This document shows positions 1 to 12,045 of a stretch of 64,000 bases of DNA, one piece after another. Position numbers and translations under genes: made by a program. The stretch is from assembly GCA_036435485.1 (NCBI GenBank), contig CM071598.1, positions 106,142,501 to 106,206,500 of the forward strand, in the 5' to 3' direction. Positions within the stretch are counted from its first letter, which is position 1. Each line of letters starts with the position of its first letter. A model generated the notes under the pieces. It had not been told where the DNA came from and ran no database searches. It worked only from the letters and a program-made list of their open reading frames with translations. The stretch is from Saposhnikovia divaricata. Taxonomy: Eukaryota; Streptophyta; Magnoliopsida; Apiales; Apiaceae.

Positions 1-300
1 CATCCCTTAGTCGTTTTGAGTGTTTAAATATGCATTGGAAAGCTCTCGCGGAGGAGAACACTCTCCAAGCATGACTTGTTGCAAACACGCACACAAGGCA
101 CACTCAAACCGGAGCTCAAAATGACTCGACAATGTGGGTCTAAAACCCACATTTTCTAACACCATCTTTTCAAATGAATCGTGATTTATGATCTTGTCTA
201 GAACTAAAAAAATGAAGTTTTCACTATCCGTAGCATTATCAGCACCATGTTCACAACGTGGTGGCATTCAATTCCCTATTAAACAGCAAGAAAAAAAATA
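1..300 (-). other. Short open frame and LTR-like tail at window edge
   Basis: An 86-codon minus-strand frame (ATG at 267) has no domain I recognise. From about 167 downward the minus strand begins TGTTAGAAAATG, the way many Copia LTRs start, and it runs off the window. A retroelement remnant fits better than a host exon, but neither can be shown here. Confidence 0.25.
131..153. repeat. Short perfect hairpin
   Basis: The 9-bp arms AATGTGGGT and ACCCACATT flank a 5-base loop. The hairpin lies just inside the LTR-like start at about 167 on the minus strand. Confidence 0.6.
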
Positions 301-1848
301 AATGTTAAAAGAATATAAATGAAAGCTGTAGTTTCTCTTTATGAATATGCTCGACTAGCACCAGAATCCCGCACTTTTTAAACAGTTCAGAAAATTTATA
401 AATCCTTTATTATAATACCTGAGTCTACCCAAGTATAGAGTTAGATGCAGTCAGCCAATCAATTATGAATTATTTTAGGACCAATCAGAGGTCATTCCTA
501 AATTTTAGACCAATCATATTATATTAAAAGTTTACCTTATTTACCATTCTCATCCTATTATATTAACCATGGTTAATTAACAATTCTAATTTAAATATAA
601 TAGTTACTTGATTTAACATATCTATATATTACATATTTTTTAATGTCAAATAATAATTATATTACATTAATATTAAATTAAAATTAATCAGGATTATACA
701 AATATATAATATTAAGCGATTTTTGAAATATTAATTTCCCACTCTTTTGATTTACAAGTAATCAAAATTACATTTTTATAAATTACAGATTAATTTTCAT
801 AAATATATATAAGAGCCAATCAAAATTTACCACTAAAATTAAATTAATCATATTATTCTCATCATAATTTACTTATTGTGGTTAGTTAACAATTTGTTTG
901 AACTACTTTTTTTTTAGTGCATGCATAAATTACATATTTTTAAGGTGATAAAATATTACTAACTTATCAATATTTAAATTTATAGTTAATCAAAATTATA
1001 CTATTACATATTACGAGCTAATTTTCATAAATGTCAACTATAATTAAACTACAACATATAGTTATATATTACGGATTATTTTTCATAAAAACTTATTAAC
1101 AAATTAATCATAAATTTTTATTTATATTCAATCATAATTATATTATTATATATTAGCACATCTATTCTTTGCGCACCTCTATATGTATAAAGCCATTTTC
1201 CAAAAATGTGTAATTATTAATCAGTTTCAATACATGAGTATATTTTATCTATATTATATAATACAATACTTTAATACTTTAAACTCTCGATCTACAGTCA
1301 TAAATTGCAATCAAATTTGAATAAATCTACTATGCTTGAATCAAAAAATTTAAAAAAATTTAAAAAATTTACCAAACTATTTTAAATACACTTCATAATT
1401 TAACTACATAAACTTCTAAATTAATCACTCATATATAAAAAAATTGATCTGTCAAACAAATTAATGGGACAAACAAATTGATCTGACAATATATTTGAAT
1501 TATTCAAAATACTAAATATTCACTCAAATAGTATTAGACGTTATTTGGTAATTATCAATCAAAAAGTAAAATTCACAATAGAGTCAATGAAAGTATTGTT
1601 AATGAATATTTTCATAGAAAATTGATCAACTCACCGTAACGATTCTTATAAATCACTATTCTTTCGATATATAATTAATCTATCAATAAACGGGCATAAG
1701 ACATCTACAAAAATAATCAAATTTTCAAATTTTCTTATAAATCACTATTTTTATAGATAATTAAAAATAAAGTGAAAGTAAGGAAAAGAAATGGGATTTA
1801 TCATTTATAAGTAGAAAGTACAAAATCCAATATATTAGTAGATAAAAC
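300..1848. other. AT-rich stretch, nothing recognised
   Basis: Very AT-rich sequence with many short runs. I find no convincing frame, RNA gene, or terminal repeats with a target duplication. Confidence 0.6.
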
Positions 1849-1997
1849 CCACCAACGGGGTACTAGACTCTCAATATAATGAGATATTTATTGAAAAAAA
1901 AAAGTAAAATCGAGGAAAACAACCACCAACGGTGTACTAGACTCTCAATATAGAGGGATATTTATTGAAAAATAAAGTATAAATCAAGGAAAACAAT
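1849..1997. repeat. Two-copy tandem duplication, about 74 bp period
   Basis: The block starting CCACCAACGG at 1849 recurs at 1923. Both copies carry GTACTAGACTCTCAATAT followed by a GATATTTATTGAAAA stretch and a GAGGAAAACAA-like end. The copies differ by a few substitutions and small indels. Confidence 0.8.
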
Positions 1998-2887
1998 AAA
2001 AAGGGGCTTATCATCAATTAAACGCGATGTCATCCCCTAAACTTTATTTTAGTATTTTTTTGGAAGAAGAGGAGAGAAAAGAATGATTACAGCCTTCGTT
2101 AAAAAAATCACTATTATTGACAATTAGATAGGTCGATACATAAAATTATATATTGTTTCTATTAAAAGGTGACTTTTTTAATTTTGTATTCTTGAATTAA
2201 AGTAATAGTATTCAATTTCCATATAATAATCTAAGAGCAGACGTATCGAATTTGCTTGGTTTAGTTGACAATATTTATTTTTAATATCAACAAAAATTAA
2301 ATATAAGTAAAAAAAAAAAACTTAATAACCTGGTAGATAGATTATAAACAAACACAGATATTTATTAACAATAAATAAAATTAAAAAAATAAAAAGGAAG
2401 GGCTTCATTTTATGTACCCAACTCTTAGTTTTGTTTTGTAGCATCTCAATGTTGTTTTCAGTTATATAGTAACATACTTAGATAACTTGGGCAGAGAGTA
2501 ACATTACATGTAATTGTCATATTAATTTCGTTTCGTATACAAAAAAAATCATATAAATTAGTAGCGTTTTTTGTTCGAACCTTGGGTACATAAAAAAATA
2601 TCATGTCATTTTCACGCAAGTCCTTAAAGACACACGACATAAATGTACACAACACATATGATTTTCCAGGTCTACGTAAGCGCCTTCTTCTGATATATGT
2701 GGGAAAAATAAATTTCATGTTTTATAACCCAATTATTAAATTACAAGGAAACATATATAATAATGTGATTACGTGTTTATATATTACACATTTGATTTTA
2801 GTTTCATGTACAATTTTCTATTTTTACATGTTAGTCAAATAGAAAAAAAATAGGTGATACTCTTTTCCAAATGTCTTAGTTTACGCG
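1998..2887. other. AT-rich stretch, nothing recognised
   Basis: The short open frames here (for example 2603-2842 plus, 2458-2718 minus) overlap each other on opposite strands, are low complexity and have no recognisable domain. I treat them as chance. Confidence 0.6.
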
Positions 2888-3336
2888 TAAGGATGACAAC
2901 GAGTTGGGTTGGGTCCAAATTTTGTAAAATCCAAACGTATATCCAAAATTTTTTGGGTTTAAAAATAAATTCAAATCCTAAACTCAATATCCAAAATCAA
3001 ATCCTACGGGTTTCGGATTAGATCTGGTTTTTTCGGGTATCCAAAATTAGTAATAATGTAGTCAAATGTAAAATAATTGCTACACACAAACAATTTTAAT
3101 TATACTAATAGAATAATTAAAAGTTTAAATAATTAAATTAATTAATTAGTTGCATATAATATAATGTACAAATTGACATACTTAGTAAATTTTAAAATAT
3201 GTTAAAATATACAAATCAAAATTATTTTGGTTTTAAAATTTAAATCCAAAACTAAATCAAAAACTTCGGGTTCGATATATCCAAACTTTCGTGTTTCGAT
3301 TTGGGTACCATCAAATTGAATCAATTTGTCATTCCG
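2888..3336. mobile_element. Possible degenerate MITE
   Basis: The left side reads GGATGACAACGAG and the right side ends TTTGTCATTCC, a weak inverted match. Between them are inverted runs of GGGTTT/AAATCC-type words (ATCCAAA, GGGTTTCGG, TTCGGGTT), as in hAT-like MITEs. I found no clear 8-bp target duplication, so this is tentative. Confidence 0.3.
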
Positions 3337-3970
3337 ATTTATGGGTAAAAAAAAACTAATATATTATATATCATATTCTAACAAGAAATAATTAAAAATT
3401 CAACCTTCAAGCTCCCAAACTGAATATACACATTTAAGTTATAAACATGATAACCAGTTCATTTGTCAATTTCATGAATGTCAAAAACTTGAATGAAGGT
3501 TTTAACTTGTTCAATTACTGTAGTTATTTTTTAATGACGTGCTTGTAAATTAGACTTCACTTTAATCATTTAACGTATTTAATTTTCATTATAATTTAGA
3601 AGGGGTTTTTTTACACAAAATAAATGAAACATAATCAAATTTTATTTATTTGTGTTTTCCAGAAAATTCTTAATATTCGAACAATTGGTAGAACTCGATC
3701 AGAAAAAATTTCGATAGCTAAATACTTGCTAGAATGAATCTCATTTATCAAGGGAATCCGACCTGATTTGTAATCAAAATTACTGAGACAATGTGAAAGT
3801 GACAAACGAATGACTTATTATTAGAATAAAATGTTTTACACCTAAACATGCAATTTTAAGTATTCTTATTCAAAATTTATCCATTTACAGACAAGAAGAT
3901 AACCTAAAATCCCAAATTTCTAGATAACAAGAATATTATTTTTCTTTTATTTTTTCAAAAGTAAAAATGG
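3337..3970. other. AT-rich stretch, nothing recognised
   Basis: No frame longer than chance, no RNA gene and no terminal repeats found. Confidence 0.5.
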
Positions 3971-3972
3971 TA

Positions 3973-4284
3973 CTCCCTCCGTCCCGTTGAGTTGTATACG
4001 TTTGGTTTGGACACGGAGACCAAGAAAATGTATAGAAAACTAGTAAAGTTAAATGAAAAGTGGGTAAAGTGGTGGAACCTATCAATAATTAATAATAGAT
4101 TTGAGATAGTGAAGGAAAATAGTGGGTGTAATAGTGTTTTATATTATAGATTTGAGATAGTGGAGAAAAGTTAGTGGATGTAATAGTGTTTTTTATTATT
4201 AAAATTTTACTATTTTTGGAATGTATAGAAATGATGGGACACCCCAAAATAGTAAGTGTATAGAAATGAATGGGACAGACGGAG
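3973..4284. mobile_element. Stowaway-type MITE
   Basis: The left end CTCCCTCCGTCCC is mirrored at the right end by GGGACAGACGGAG, and the element is flanked by TA on both sides (3971-3972 and 4285-4286), the Tc1/mariner target site. It is 312 bp with no coding capacity. It shares the internal word ACACGGAGACCAAGAA, in reverse, with the MITE at 37982-38284. The 60-codon frame inside it is not a gene. Confidence 0.85.
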
Positions 4285-4867
4285 TATCTCGTTATTAAAA
4301 CAAGTTACTATTTAGCAATAAAAAACAAGTTACCAATATCTTGTTAAATTATCTTTTATTAATTTAAACCCTATACATGTTGTATGGGAACATATTTTTT
4401 TATATTAAAATTAAGCAGAATGTGAATATGTATGGGAACATATTGTTATAGCATGTTCAGCGGTATTCGCTAAATTGGTTGGCTAAAATACTGATTATGT
4501 AATATTTACTAAACCTGTAAGGTGTTGTGTTCCGATGGTACTGAATATAATGATTGACTATTTTTTAAAAATAGTATGTTATTATTGTTTTAAGTTGTTA
4601 TAAATAGAATATATTATTTTATTATGGTAATAGATGATGTGAAATATTCCGGTCTCTAGACGTTCGACAAATATAACCAACATCACGGGATTAGCTAAAT
4701 ATTTAGACAAGAGGAATGTGTGGTTGGAGTGGAGAATTTTTTTTACATATTCTCTATAATTTTTATTTCTGGTATCATTTATCCAATTTTATCTAAGGGT
4801 TTTAGAGGGTTGAAGATGCCTTTATAGATATCTATAACGTCTATTAAAAAGGAATAGGGGAGTATAT
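4285..4867. other. Intergenic, nothing recognised
   Basis: AT-rich, with short repeated words such as TATGGGAACATAT (twice near 4385-4442). No gene seen. Confidence 0.5.
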
Positions 4868-4978
4868 ATGAACAACCAACAGGCTGATGATATTCGCAAT
4901 GAAGCAAATGAGCTTCTCAGAATTAGAAATTATCTTTTTGAAGAATTATCTCGGAAGACGAACCAACCTGCCAAGAAG
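4868..4978 (+). pseudogene. ClpR-like exon fragment
   Basis: The frame reads MNNQQADDIRNEANELL and continues with RIRNYLFEELSRKTNQPAKK. It ends at a splice-donor-like AAG|GTATAG, with a stop just beyond. The wording resembles the region near the C terminus of plastid ClpP/ClpR protease subunits (QADDIxNEAxELLRIRxYLxxEL, from memory of ClpR2-type proteins). No catalytic-domain exon was found nearby: upstream is AT-rich DNA, and a CACTA-like element starts 60 bp downstream. It is therefore a lone exon, either a relic of a broken gene or a captured fragment. The AG just before GCTGATGATATT could be the original acceptor. Confidence 0.5.
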
Positions 4979-5038
4979 GTATAGTTGAAATCTTATCGAA
5001 TTATATTCCTTGTTCGCAAACTTAGTTTTCCTCCTTTC

Positions 5039-5092
5039 ATTACAAGAAAACCAGCTTCAGACAACACTCATCAGACAACGTTCAGAGAAAAA
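5039..5092. mobile_element. Left end of CACTA-like element
   Basis: CATTACAAGAAAA closely resembles the CACTACAAGAAAA terminus of plant CACTA (En/Spm) elements. It is followed by repeated CAGACAAC words (5058, 5073) typical of subterminal repeats. The Gypsy element at 5093-16852 inserted here, and the CACTA sequence resumes at 16853. Confidence 0.65.
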
Positions 5093-5698
5093 TGATAGGC
5101 TACTTTTTACAATGAATCCGGACCCGACAATCTATCAAGCCCGGGGCGCCTCTTGCTAATGAATCCGGACCCGCGATTGTCATCCAAGCGCTGTGGATAG
5201 AACACGTGACACCTTGAATCTCAATCATCATCAAAGGGCCCAATCTGACAATGACAGCTAATGATTACCAATAATGAGCATGATCCAAGAATGAGGATGT
5301 CACACTCCAAAAGGTGCCTAACACACTTTTCCACAATTATTCCCCTGGACTCGTGTCATGCATCCAAACCCTAATCCTTGGCCTATCTACCTAGGATCCA
5401 ATGCTCATGATTACAGGTACCAACCCCAAACCCTAATCCTTGGCCTATAAATAGACCAAGAGAAAAAGGTTTAGGGGTTACATTCTCTCTACACTCACTC
5501 ATACACACACCCTCCACATTTTTAGATACTCTACATCTCGATTATATCTTCCAAAGTCTTCTCTCATTCTCATGCCAGAGGCGTCGCGGGTCTAAACCCC
5601 CCTTCCGATGTTGTTTTGAAGTCACCCAACCACCAGCTACACCGCACCAGGGCGTGGGAACAGCGGAGGAAGAATCCTATCGGGATCTGGAGTTATCA
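5093..5698 (+). repeat. 5' LTR of the Gypsy element
   Basis: 606 bp, TGATA...TATCA, with a TATA box CTATAAATAG at 5445-5454. It carries the 23-bp word at 5426-5448 a second time at 5363-5385; the 3' LTR lacks this extra copy, so the 5' LTR changed locally. Confidence 0.93.
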
Positions 5699-5699
5699 T

Positions 5700-5717
5700 T
5701 GGCGCTAGAAGGAGGGG
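5700..5717 (+). other. Primer-binding site of the Gypsy element
   Basis: TGGCGCTAGAAGGAGGGG begins one base after the 5' LTR. The TGG start matches the CCA end of a tRNA. I do not assign the tRNA species. Confidence 0.7.
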
Positions 5718-6127
5718 ACTTTGTCCTTTGGTCTCGGTGCCACTGGACTCGACTCCATCAACAAGCTCTTGAAAAAGAGTCCTAATCAAGCTAGTAAGAT
5801 CTGAAATTAACCTGAACTTTTGAAAAAATGCAACCTTTACACCTTTTTCAACTATGTGTGCATGTTTTTAGCTCCGTCTATCCTCTGTTGATCTAGATCT
5901 GTTACTTGCTCTTGATAAAGTTTTGATTTTTAGCCTTTAGCCCCTATTAGTAGCTAGATCTGTGGTCATGACTGCCTGATTTGTTAGAGTCTTGACTTAA
6001 CTTTTGTTTTGAACCATAAAATATGTGCATACATACGTTGTTTTCTCAAACATAAACCAAGATATGTTATAAATCTTGTATTATGTGGAAATTATTGCTT
6101 TGGAAACCATATTTCTTTGCTGAAATC

Positions 6128-7338
6128 ATGCCAAGAGGAAGTAAATCCATCCAGAGACCATCCACCAGTACCCAGAGAGTGGAACCGAACAAAGTCCCAG
6201 ACCTACCCCTAGTCCCGGCTACTACCAACCCGGTTCTAGAGAGGATTGGGATTGGATCCGATGATGCTAGAATCGAAATTGAAGTGAACCAGTACAAGTA
6301 CACTGATGTTCCTCTTGCCGCAATGCACATGGAGAACCTCACCAGAGAGGACATAGCAGAAGTAATCCGGGCATACCGAACCCGGACGCAAGCCCCACCT
6401 GAACCAAATCAAGCTGAAAACTCTGAAGATTCTGGTAACTCACATCGGTCCCGAGTCTCCATCTTTGACAGGATCGGTGACAAAGGCAAAGGACCACAAA
6501 AGACAACCCACAAAGCTCAAAGCAAGAATAAAGACAATGAAGCTGAAAAACTGGCTGAACTCCGAGAGAAAATACGGAAGGAAGAAGAGGCTAAACTGGA
6601 GCTCAAAGTTCAAAAGAGAATCTAGGAAGAAGAAGACCGGATCCTGAGGAGGTCCGGATCTAAAAGAGATCATCAAGACATAAGTCCGGAACTCATCTCG
6701 GACGAACCTGAAGATAACCTGATCCAAATGATCCATGAGCTGCAGAAAAAGGTTGGAAATGACTCCGGACTGGAGACTGAAGGAACCTTGACACCATTCA
6801 GCCGCTCCTTGGAAGCAATGCCAAGGCAGAAAAGCCTAAAACATTATAACTTTGACTCATTCGATGGAATGGGTGATCCAGAAGAACATTCAATTACTTT
6901 GAGAAAATTGCTCTCATCTACTTCTGTAATGACATCACCAAATGCCGATTCTTCGCATCAACCTTGAAGGGAGGGGCCTAGAGATGGTTCAGCTAGATCC
7001 CTTCCCGGAGAATTCACAACTGGAAATAATTCCACGAATCTTTTCTGAGGAGATTCAGAGCAAACCGAACCTATAAGCTACATATGTGCCATTTGGAAAC
7101 AATCCGACAGTATGACAATGAATATCTCTCTGCTTATATGAAGCGTTTCCAAGAGGCAATCAATAAAATCTCAAACCTGGATGAGCGTGAAGCTCTAAGC
7201 ATTTTTCGAAGGAACCTAGACCCGGAACACAATGAAAGATATGTTGTGGAGCTGATCAACAAAGAACCCCAGAGCTTAGCAGCAATATATGCTATGGCTG
7301 CTCGGTTCATCAAAGAAACTGATGTCCTCAAGCTGTGA
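6128..7338 (+). pseudogene. Gypsy gag, interrupted
   Basis: Gag coats the element RNA in the particle. The likely start is the ATG at 6128 (MPRGSKSIQR), after a long leader. The first open stretch is charged, ends in a Lys/Glu-rich coiled-coil-like segment, and stops at a TAG (6623-6625). Similar sequence continues in other frames (MPRQKSLKHYNFDSFDGMGD near 6810-6870). The conserved gag core resumes at 7084-7338, with a Tyr-Met-x-Arg-Phe motif and a run containing NLDEREALSIFRRNLDPEH. At least one stop and several frameshifts separate the parts. Confidence 0.85.
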
Positions 7339-8380
7339 GGATGACCCGCCAGGGAACCACTTCGACCCAGACTCAAGATGATCTTTCCAGGGGCTGTTAT
7401 CAGCAAGATAAGAGATTTAAGCCAAACAGACAAAGCAAATACATTCAGAGCTTTCAGCTCTCAATACCAGAAAAAGTTCCTCAATCAGCTTCTAAACCGG
7501 ACTCTAGGTCCCCGAGGCCACCTAAGCCCAAGCCCAAACCTGAACCAGAATGGACTCCTTTCAGCCGAACCCGGACCGATATACTAAAGGAGGTCCGAGA
7601 CAAGCCTTATTTCTACCCACCCAAACCAATGATCACCGTGCCTGAAAACTGGGCCACACATAAGCAGTGTGACTATCATGGGACCCATGGTCACACAACT
7701 GAAAACTCTGTCTCAAATATTTCATCGAAAAAAAAATCAAGAAAGGGAATATGGGTCAGTATATAGCACGGAAAACCATGGAGAAAGAGGAAGGTTCCAG
7801 AGCAGGAAAGAAACATGTTGTCAATGTGGTAATGAGAGGGTCCAGATCACCTCCCCCTAGTCCAGCCTCCGGAGATGAGGTGATGATGGTCCAATCCTTC
7901 CCCGAGCAAGCCATAACTTTCAGCAACGCTGATTTTGACGATATTGACCCAAACCATAATAAGGCCCTGGTGGTGAGTCTGGATATAGCTGACAATGAGG
8001 TTAAGAGAATTCTCGTTGAAAATGGATCCTTAGTAAATATTCTTTTCAAGCACACTACGGATAGGATGCAACTGGGGAGTGTAAAAATGAATGAATGTAG
8101 AGAAGACCCTCGCTATGGGTTTGGAAATAACCTGGTTCCAATCCAGGGAACTTTGTACTTACCAGTCCTGTTCGGCACCAGCCCTAAACAGGTAACCCAA
8201 ACCGTGAAATTCTATGTAATCAATTCCCCATCATCTTATAATGTGATCCTGGGCCGTCCGACATTAACCCAACTTCAAGCCATAACCTCTACCCCGTACT
8301 TAAAATTCAACTTCCTCACACCTTCGGGAATTATTGAAGTCGAAGGAGATTTGGAAGTGGTAGGACGCTGCTACGAATAG
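7335..8380 (+). pseudogene. Gypsy gag C-terminus and protease region
   Basis: 7335-7766 is a Pro/Lys-rich segment with CDYHGTHGHTT, the usual CxxHxxxGH region before the Tat protease. Frame 7751-8380 holds the aspartic-protease-like domain: the active-site region reads VENGSLVNILF and a downstream segment reads YNVILGRPTL. The usual active-site Asp is Glu (GAA at 8018-8020), so even an intact copy of this frame would probably lack protease activity. The flanking frames overlap, which indicates frameshifts. Confidence 0.85.
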
Positions 8381-8383
8381 GCG

Positions 8384-9480
8384 TTGGTAATCGCCAAAAC
8401 TGATCCAGAAAATAAGAGAAAACCCTCCTCGTATCAAAAGAATATCAGCCGCAAGAAACACAGGGCACGCTTCAAGAAAGGGCCCGAACACGAAGTACAA
8501 AACATTGAAAATATTGAAGCTCCAACCAAAGAAGACTTAATTTCAAAGGCACAAGATTACTTGGAGTCAAACACTCAAGCCCGGATTCAACAATTCACAT
8601 CCAAGAAAAAACAAAGAAAGGTAGAGCTAGATGTTGAAACTGAAGCTATCAAAATTTTAGAAGGTAACCTGGACCACAAGATAAAGATCGGTTCCGGTCT
8701 GAATCCAACTTTAAAAGTTAACCTAATTCAACTACTTAAGAACTACTGTGACATTTTTGCTTGGACCCCTGAAGACATGCCTGGTCTCCATGAGTCAGTG
8801 GAAATGCACTCCCTCGTTGTACTACCAGATAAGAAGCCAGTAAAACGGAAGTAGAGAAACTTTGCTCTGGAGAGACAAAAAGCGATCGATGAGGAAGTTG
8901 AAAAGCTTCTCAAATCCATAATAATCTGTGAAATCAAATATCCGGACTGGCTAGCCAACGTAGTCCTGGTCAAGAAACCGAACGGAAAATGGAGAATGTG
9001 TGTTGACTACACAGACCTTAATGTAGCTTGCCCAACTTATCGATACCACATTCGGACATGTGATGTTCAGCTTCATGGATGCCTTCTCCGGATATAACCA
9101 AATAAAAATGAACCCGGCAGACATTGCTAAAACTATTTTCATAACTCATCGGGCCGTGTATGCTTTTCGATATATGCCATTCAGATTGATGAATGTCGGA
9201 TCGACATATCAAAGAGCTATGGTAGAAATATTCAAAAACAAGCTTGGCAAAAACCTTGAATCGTATGTAGACGATATGATAGCAAAGTCAAAAATAATTG
9301 AAGAGCACGTTCCTGACTTGAAAGAGTGTTTTGAGAATTTAAGGAAGCACAATATGAAATTGAACCGGAGAAATGCACATTCGGGGTAGAAGCAGGAAAG
9401 TTTCTTGGATTCATGATTAGCCAAAGGGGAATCGAGGCCAACCCGGAGAAGATAAAAGCAATACAAGAAATGGGGTCGCC
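8384..9480 (+). pseudogene. Gypsy reverse transcriptase, broken
   Basis: The pre-RT segment ends with a stop at 8852-8854. In the same region VLVKKPNGKWRMCVDYTDLN can be read. A frameshift leads into 9060-9389, which holds FMDAFSGYNQIKM and the catalytic YVDD box (TAT at 9264 to GAT at 9275). The thumb continues after another frameshift (about 9385) with KFLGFMISQRGIEANPEKI. The family copies element RNA into DNA in the cytoplasmic particle. This copy cannot be translated through. Confidence 0.92.
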
Positions 9481-9489
9481 CCGGACCTA

Positions 9490-10060
9490 GAAAGAAATTC
9501 AGAAATTAGCAGGGTCTTTGGCAGCTCTAAGAAGATACATTCTGAATCTCGCAGAATGTTGCACATACCTTTCTTTAGTCTGCTTAGAGGGGCCAAAAAC
9601 AAGAAGGAAATAATCTGGGGCCAGGATTGTCAAGAAGCATTTGATAAAATCAAAGAATATCTCCCCTCACCACCGGTCCTGATAAAAGCTAAACCCGGAG
9701 AACCTCTGTTCCTCTATCTATCTGCTGGACCCGTTGTTGTTGGGGCTGCGCTAAGTTGGGAACATGAAGGGTAGCAAAAACCTGTTTATTATGTCAGTCA
9801 AGTTTTGAAAGATGCGGAGACCAGATATCTGAATCTGAAAAAATTGCTTTTGCTTTGGTAACTACATCTAGAAAGCTAAGACACTATTTCCAGGGATGTG
9901 AAATTAAAATGATGATAGATCAACCACTGAGAAAGATTATTCACAAACCAGATGTCTAGGGCAGGCTCGTCAACTGGGCAGTAGAGCTTAGTCAGTTTCA
10001 ACTCACCTTCATACCCCGGACAACAATCAAGGCCCAAGTCCTGGCCGACTTTATTATGGA
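9490..10060 (+). pseudogene. Gypsy RNase H (first, pol-type), broken
   Basis: Reads through ITWGQDCQEAF-like connection sequence, then EPLFLYLSAGPVVVGAAL, PVYYVSQVLKDAETRY, a segment on hair-pinned DQPLRKIIHKPD, and IPRTTIKAQVLADFI at the end. Stops occur at about 9772 and 9957. The first catalytic Asp position reads Ser (LYLSA), as is common in the degenerate first RNase H of Tat elements. Confidence 0.8.
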
Positions 10061-10750
10061 ATGCACTTTCCCGGAGCCGCAAGTCAGCACTATGATGATT
10101 GATACAGAAGAAGAGAAGAGGAAAGATCTAGAAACCTGGATTTTATATGCCGATGGGTCTTCAACTAGCGAGAGATCCGGGGCATGGGTAATAATAAGAA
10201 GCCCGGACGGTTTCCAAATAAAGCAAGCTATAACATTCAAGTTTATAGCCACAAACAATCAAGCAGAATATGAAGCGTTGTTGGCCAGGCTCAGGTTGGT
10301 TCGAACCCTGAAAATCCAGAACCTGGGCATCTATAGTGATTCTCAAATAGTGGTAAAACAGACAAATGGAGAGTACATTGCCAAGGATCCGAAGCTGGCA
10401 CAGTACCAAGCTCTGGTGAAGAGTTACTTAGCTTTAATTTCAAAGTTTCAAGTAGTCAAGTCAGCAGAGAAGAGAACTCTGAAGCGGACCTATTATCCAA
10501 ATTTGTGCACAATGCTGTTGAACTCGACGGCTCAGTTTATTTTGAAGAACTGGAAAAACTGGCTATCGATAATCTGGAGATCATGGAAATTGATAATCAA
10601 CCGAACTGGATGACTCCATTTATCTCATACTTAAATAATGGAGAGTTAACCGAAGACAAGAACAAGGCCAATAGACTTAAAGCAAAAGCCGTGAAGTTTT
10701 TCTGGAAGATGGATAGCTATATCGCCGAACTTTCTCAAGTTCAGTCCTGA
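10056..10750 (+). pseudogene. Gypsy second RNase H (Tat-type) and linker
   Basis: The open frame 10056-10613 contains YADGSSTSERSGAWVII, NNQAEYEALLARL and YSDSQIVVKQ, which carry the Asp/Glu/Asp residues expected of a live RNase HI fold. This additional RNase H is the hallmark of the Tat clade. Its sense frame shifts after about 10470 into 10505-10750, which reaches the integrase side. Confidence 0.88.
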
Positions 10751-11948
10751 AGTGCCTTGGATCGGAGGAATCTACCTACTGTTTGCAAGAAGTTCATGAA
10801 AGAATTTGTGGAGATCACATGTATGCCAAAGCCTTGGCCTACAAAATCATAAAATAGGGATACTATTGGCCAACTATCCACTCTGATGCAGTAGATTATG
10901 TAAAGAAGTGTAAAAATTGCCAGCTCTTTAGCAATGTCCCAAGGTAGAGCCCGGTATTACCTTCTTCGATCATATCCCCTATCCCTTTTGCTATGTGGGG
11001 GATTGATATCATGGGTCCATTCCCCTGGGCCAAAGGCGATTTAAGATACTTACTGGTGGCAATTGATTACATGACAAAGTGGGTTGAAGCTAAGGCCATG
11101 AGAACAATCAACCAACAAGCCTGTATCCGGTTTATGGATAATATCCTGATAAGATTGGGCTACCTCAAGTTTTGGTTTCGAACAATGGCCCCCAGTTTGT
11201 GGGTTCTAATTTTGAAAGTTATTTGAAGGAAAGAGGTATCGAGCACAACAGGTCTTCAGTAGCAAACCCTCAAGGAAATGGCCAAGTCGAAGTAGCAAAC
11301 AGAATTTTGCTAAGGGGAATTGAAAAGAGGCTTCAAGAAAGCAAGAACAAGTGGCCCGAGGAATTGCCTAATGTACTCTGGGCTTATTGAACTAGCCCTA
11401 GAACCAGCACCGGAGAAACACCATTTAAACTGGCTTATGGAACCGAAGCAATGCTACCGATTGAAGTGGGATCACCATCACACAGGGCCATTAACTTTGA
11501 AGAAATTTCAAATGAGGAAGGACTCCGGGTAAATTTAGACCTGGTAGATGAGGTTTGGGACAGAGCTGTCAAGAAGATGGATAAGTACAAAGAGAAAACA
11601 AAAGAAAATTTCAGCAAGAAGGCTAGAGTCAAGAACTTTCAAGTTGGAGATTTAGTTCTTCGTGATACAGAAGCTTCAGATCCAACCAACACTGGGAAGC
11701 TAATGCTTAAATGGGATGTCCATACAAAGTTAAGGAGGTCCTTCATCCCGGAACATAGAAGCTGGCAAACATTGATGATTCCGAGGTCCCCAACACCTGG
11801 CACGACCTCAAACTTTGGAAATTCTACCAGTAAGAAGAAGCCAAGGCCCGGAAACCCAATCAAGGAGCTCCATAAAAGCCCAAAGTCTTCAGCAGTTAGA
11901 GTTAGTTACTTCAATAAAGTGAGAATAAGAAATATTGTACTGCGATAA
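10750..11948 (+). pseudogene. Gypsy integrase, broken
   Basis: The zinc-binding part (CKNCQ near 10910) is followed by WGIDIMGPF with the first catalytic Asp. The second catalytic Asp is Asn (AAC at 11181-11183, VSNNGPQF). The Glu is present in GNGQVEVANR. Frames 10993-11226, 11172-11390 and 11451-11948 overlap out of phase, and a stop lies at 11388. The C-terminal segment has FQVGDLVLR, the usual GPF/SH3-like end. With two acidic residues of three and several breaks, it is inactive. Confidence 0.92.
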
Positions 11949-12045
11949 TTTATTTTAATGAATCCGGGATTTGTCATTTCTCTTCAAAAATCTGTATTAT
12001 TTGTATTTTTGTTTCTGTAATGGTTTTGTTATTAGTTGCAAAATA

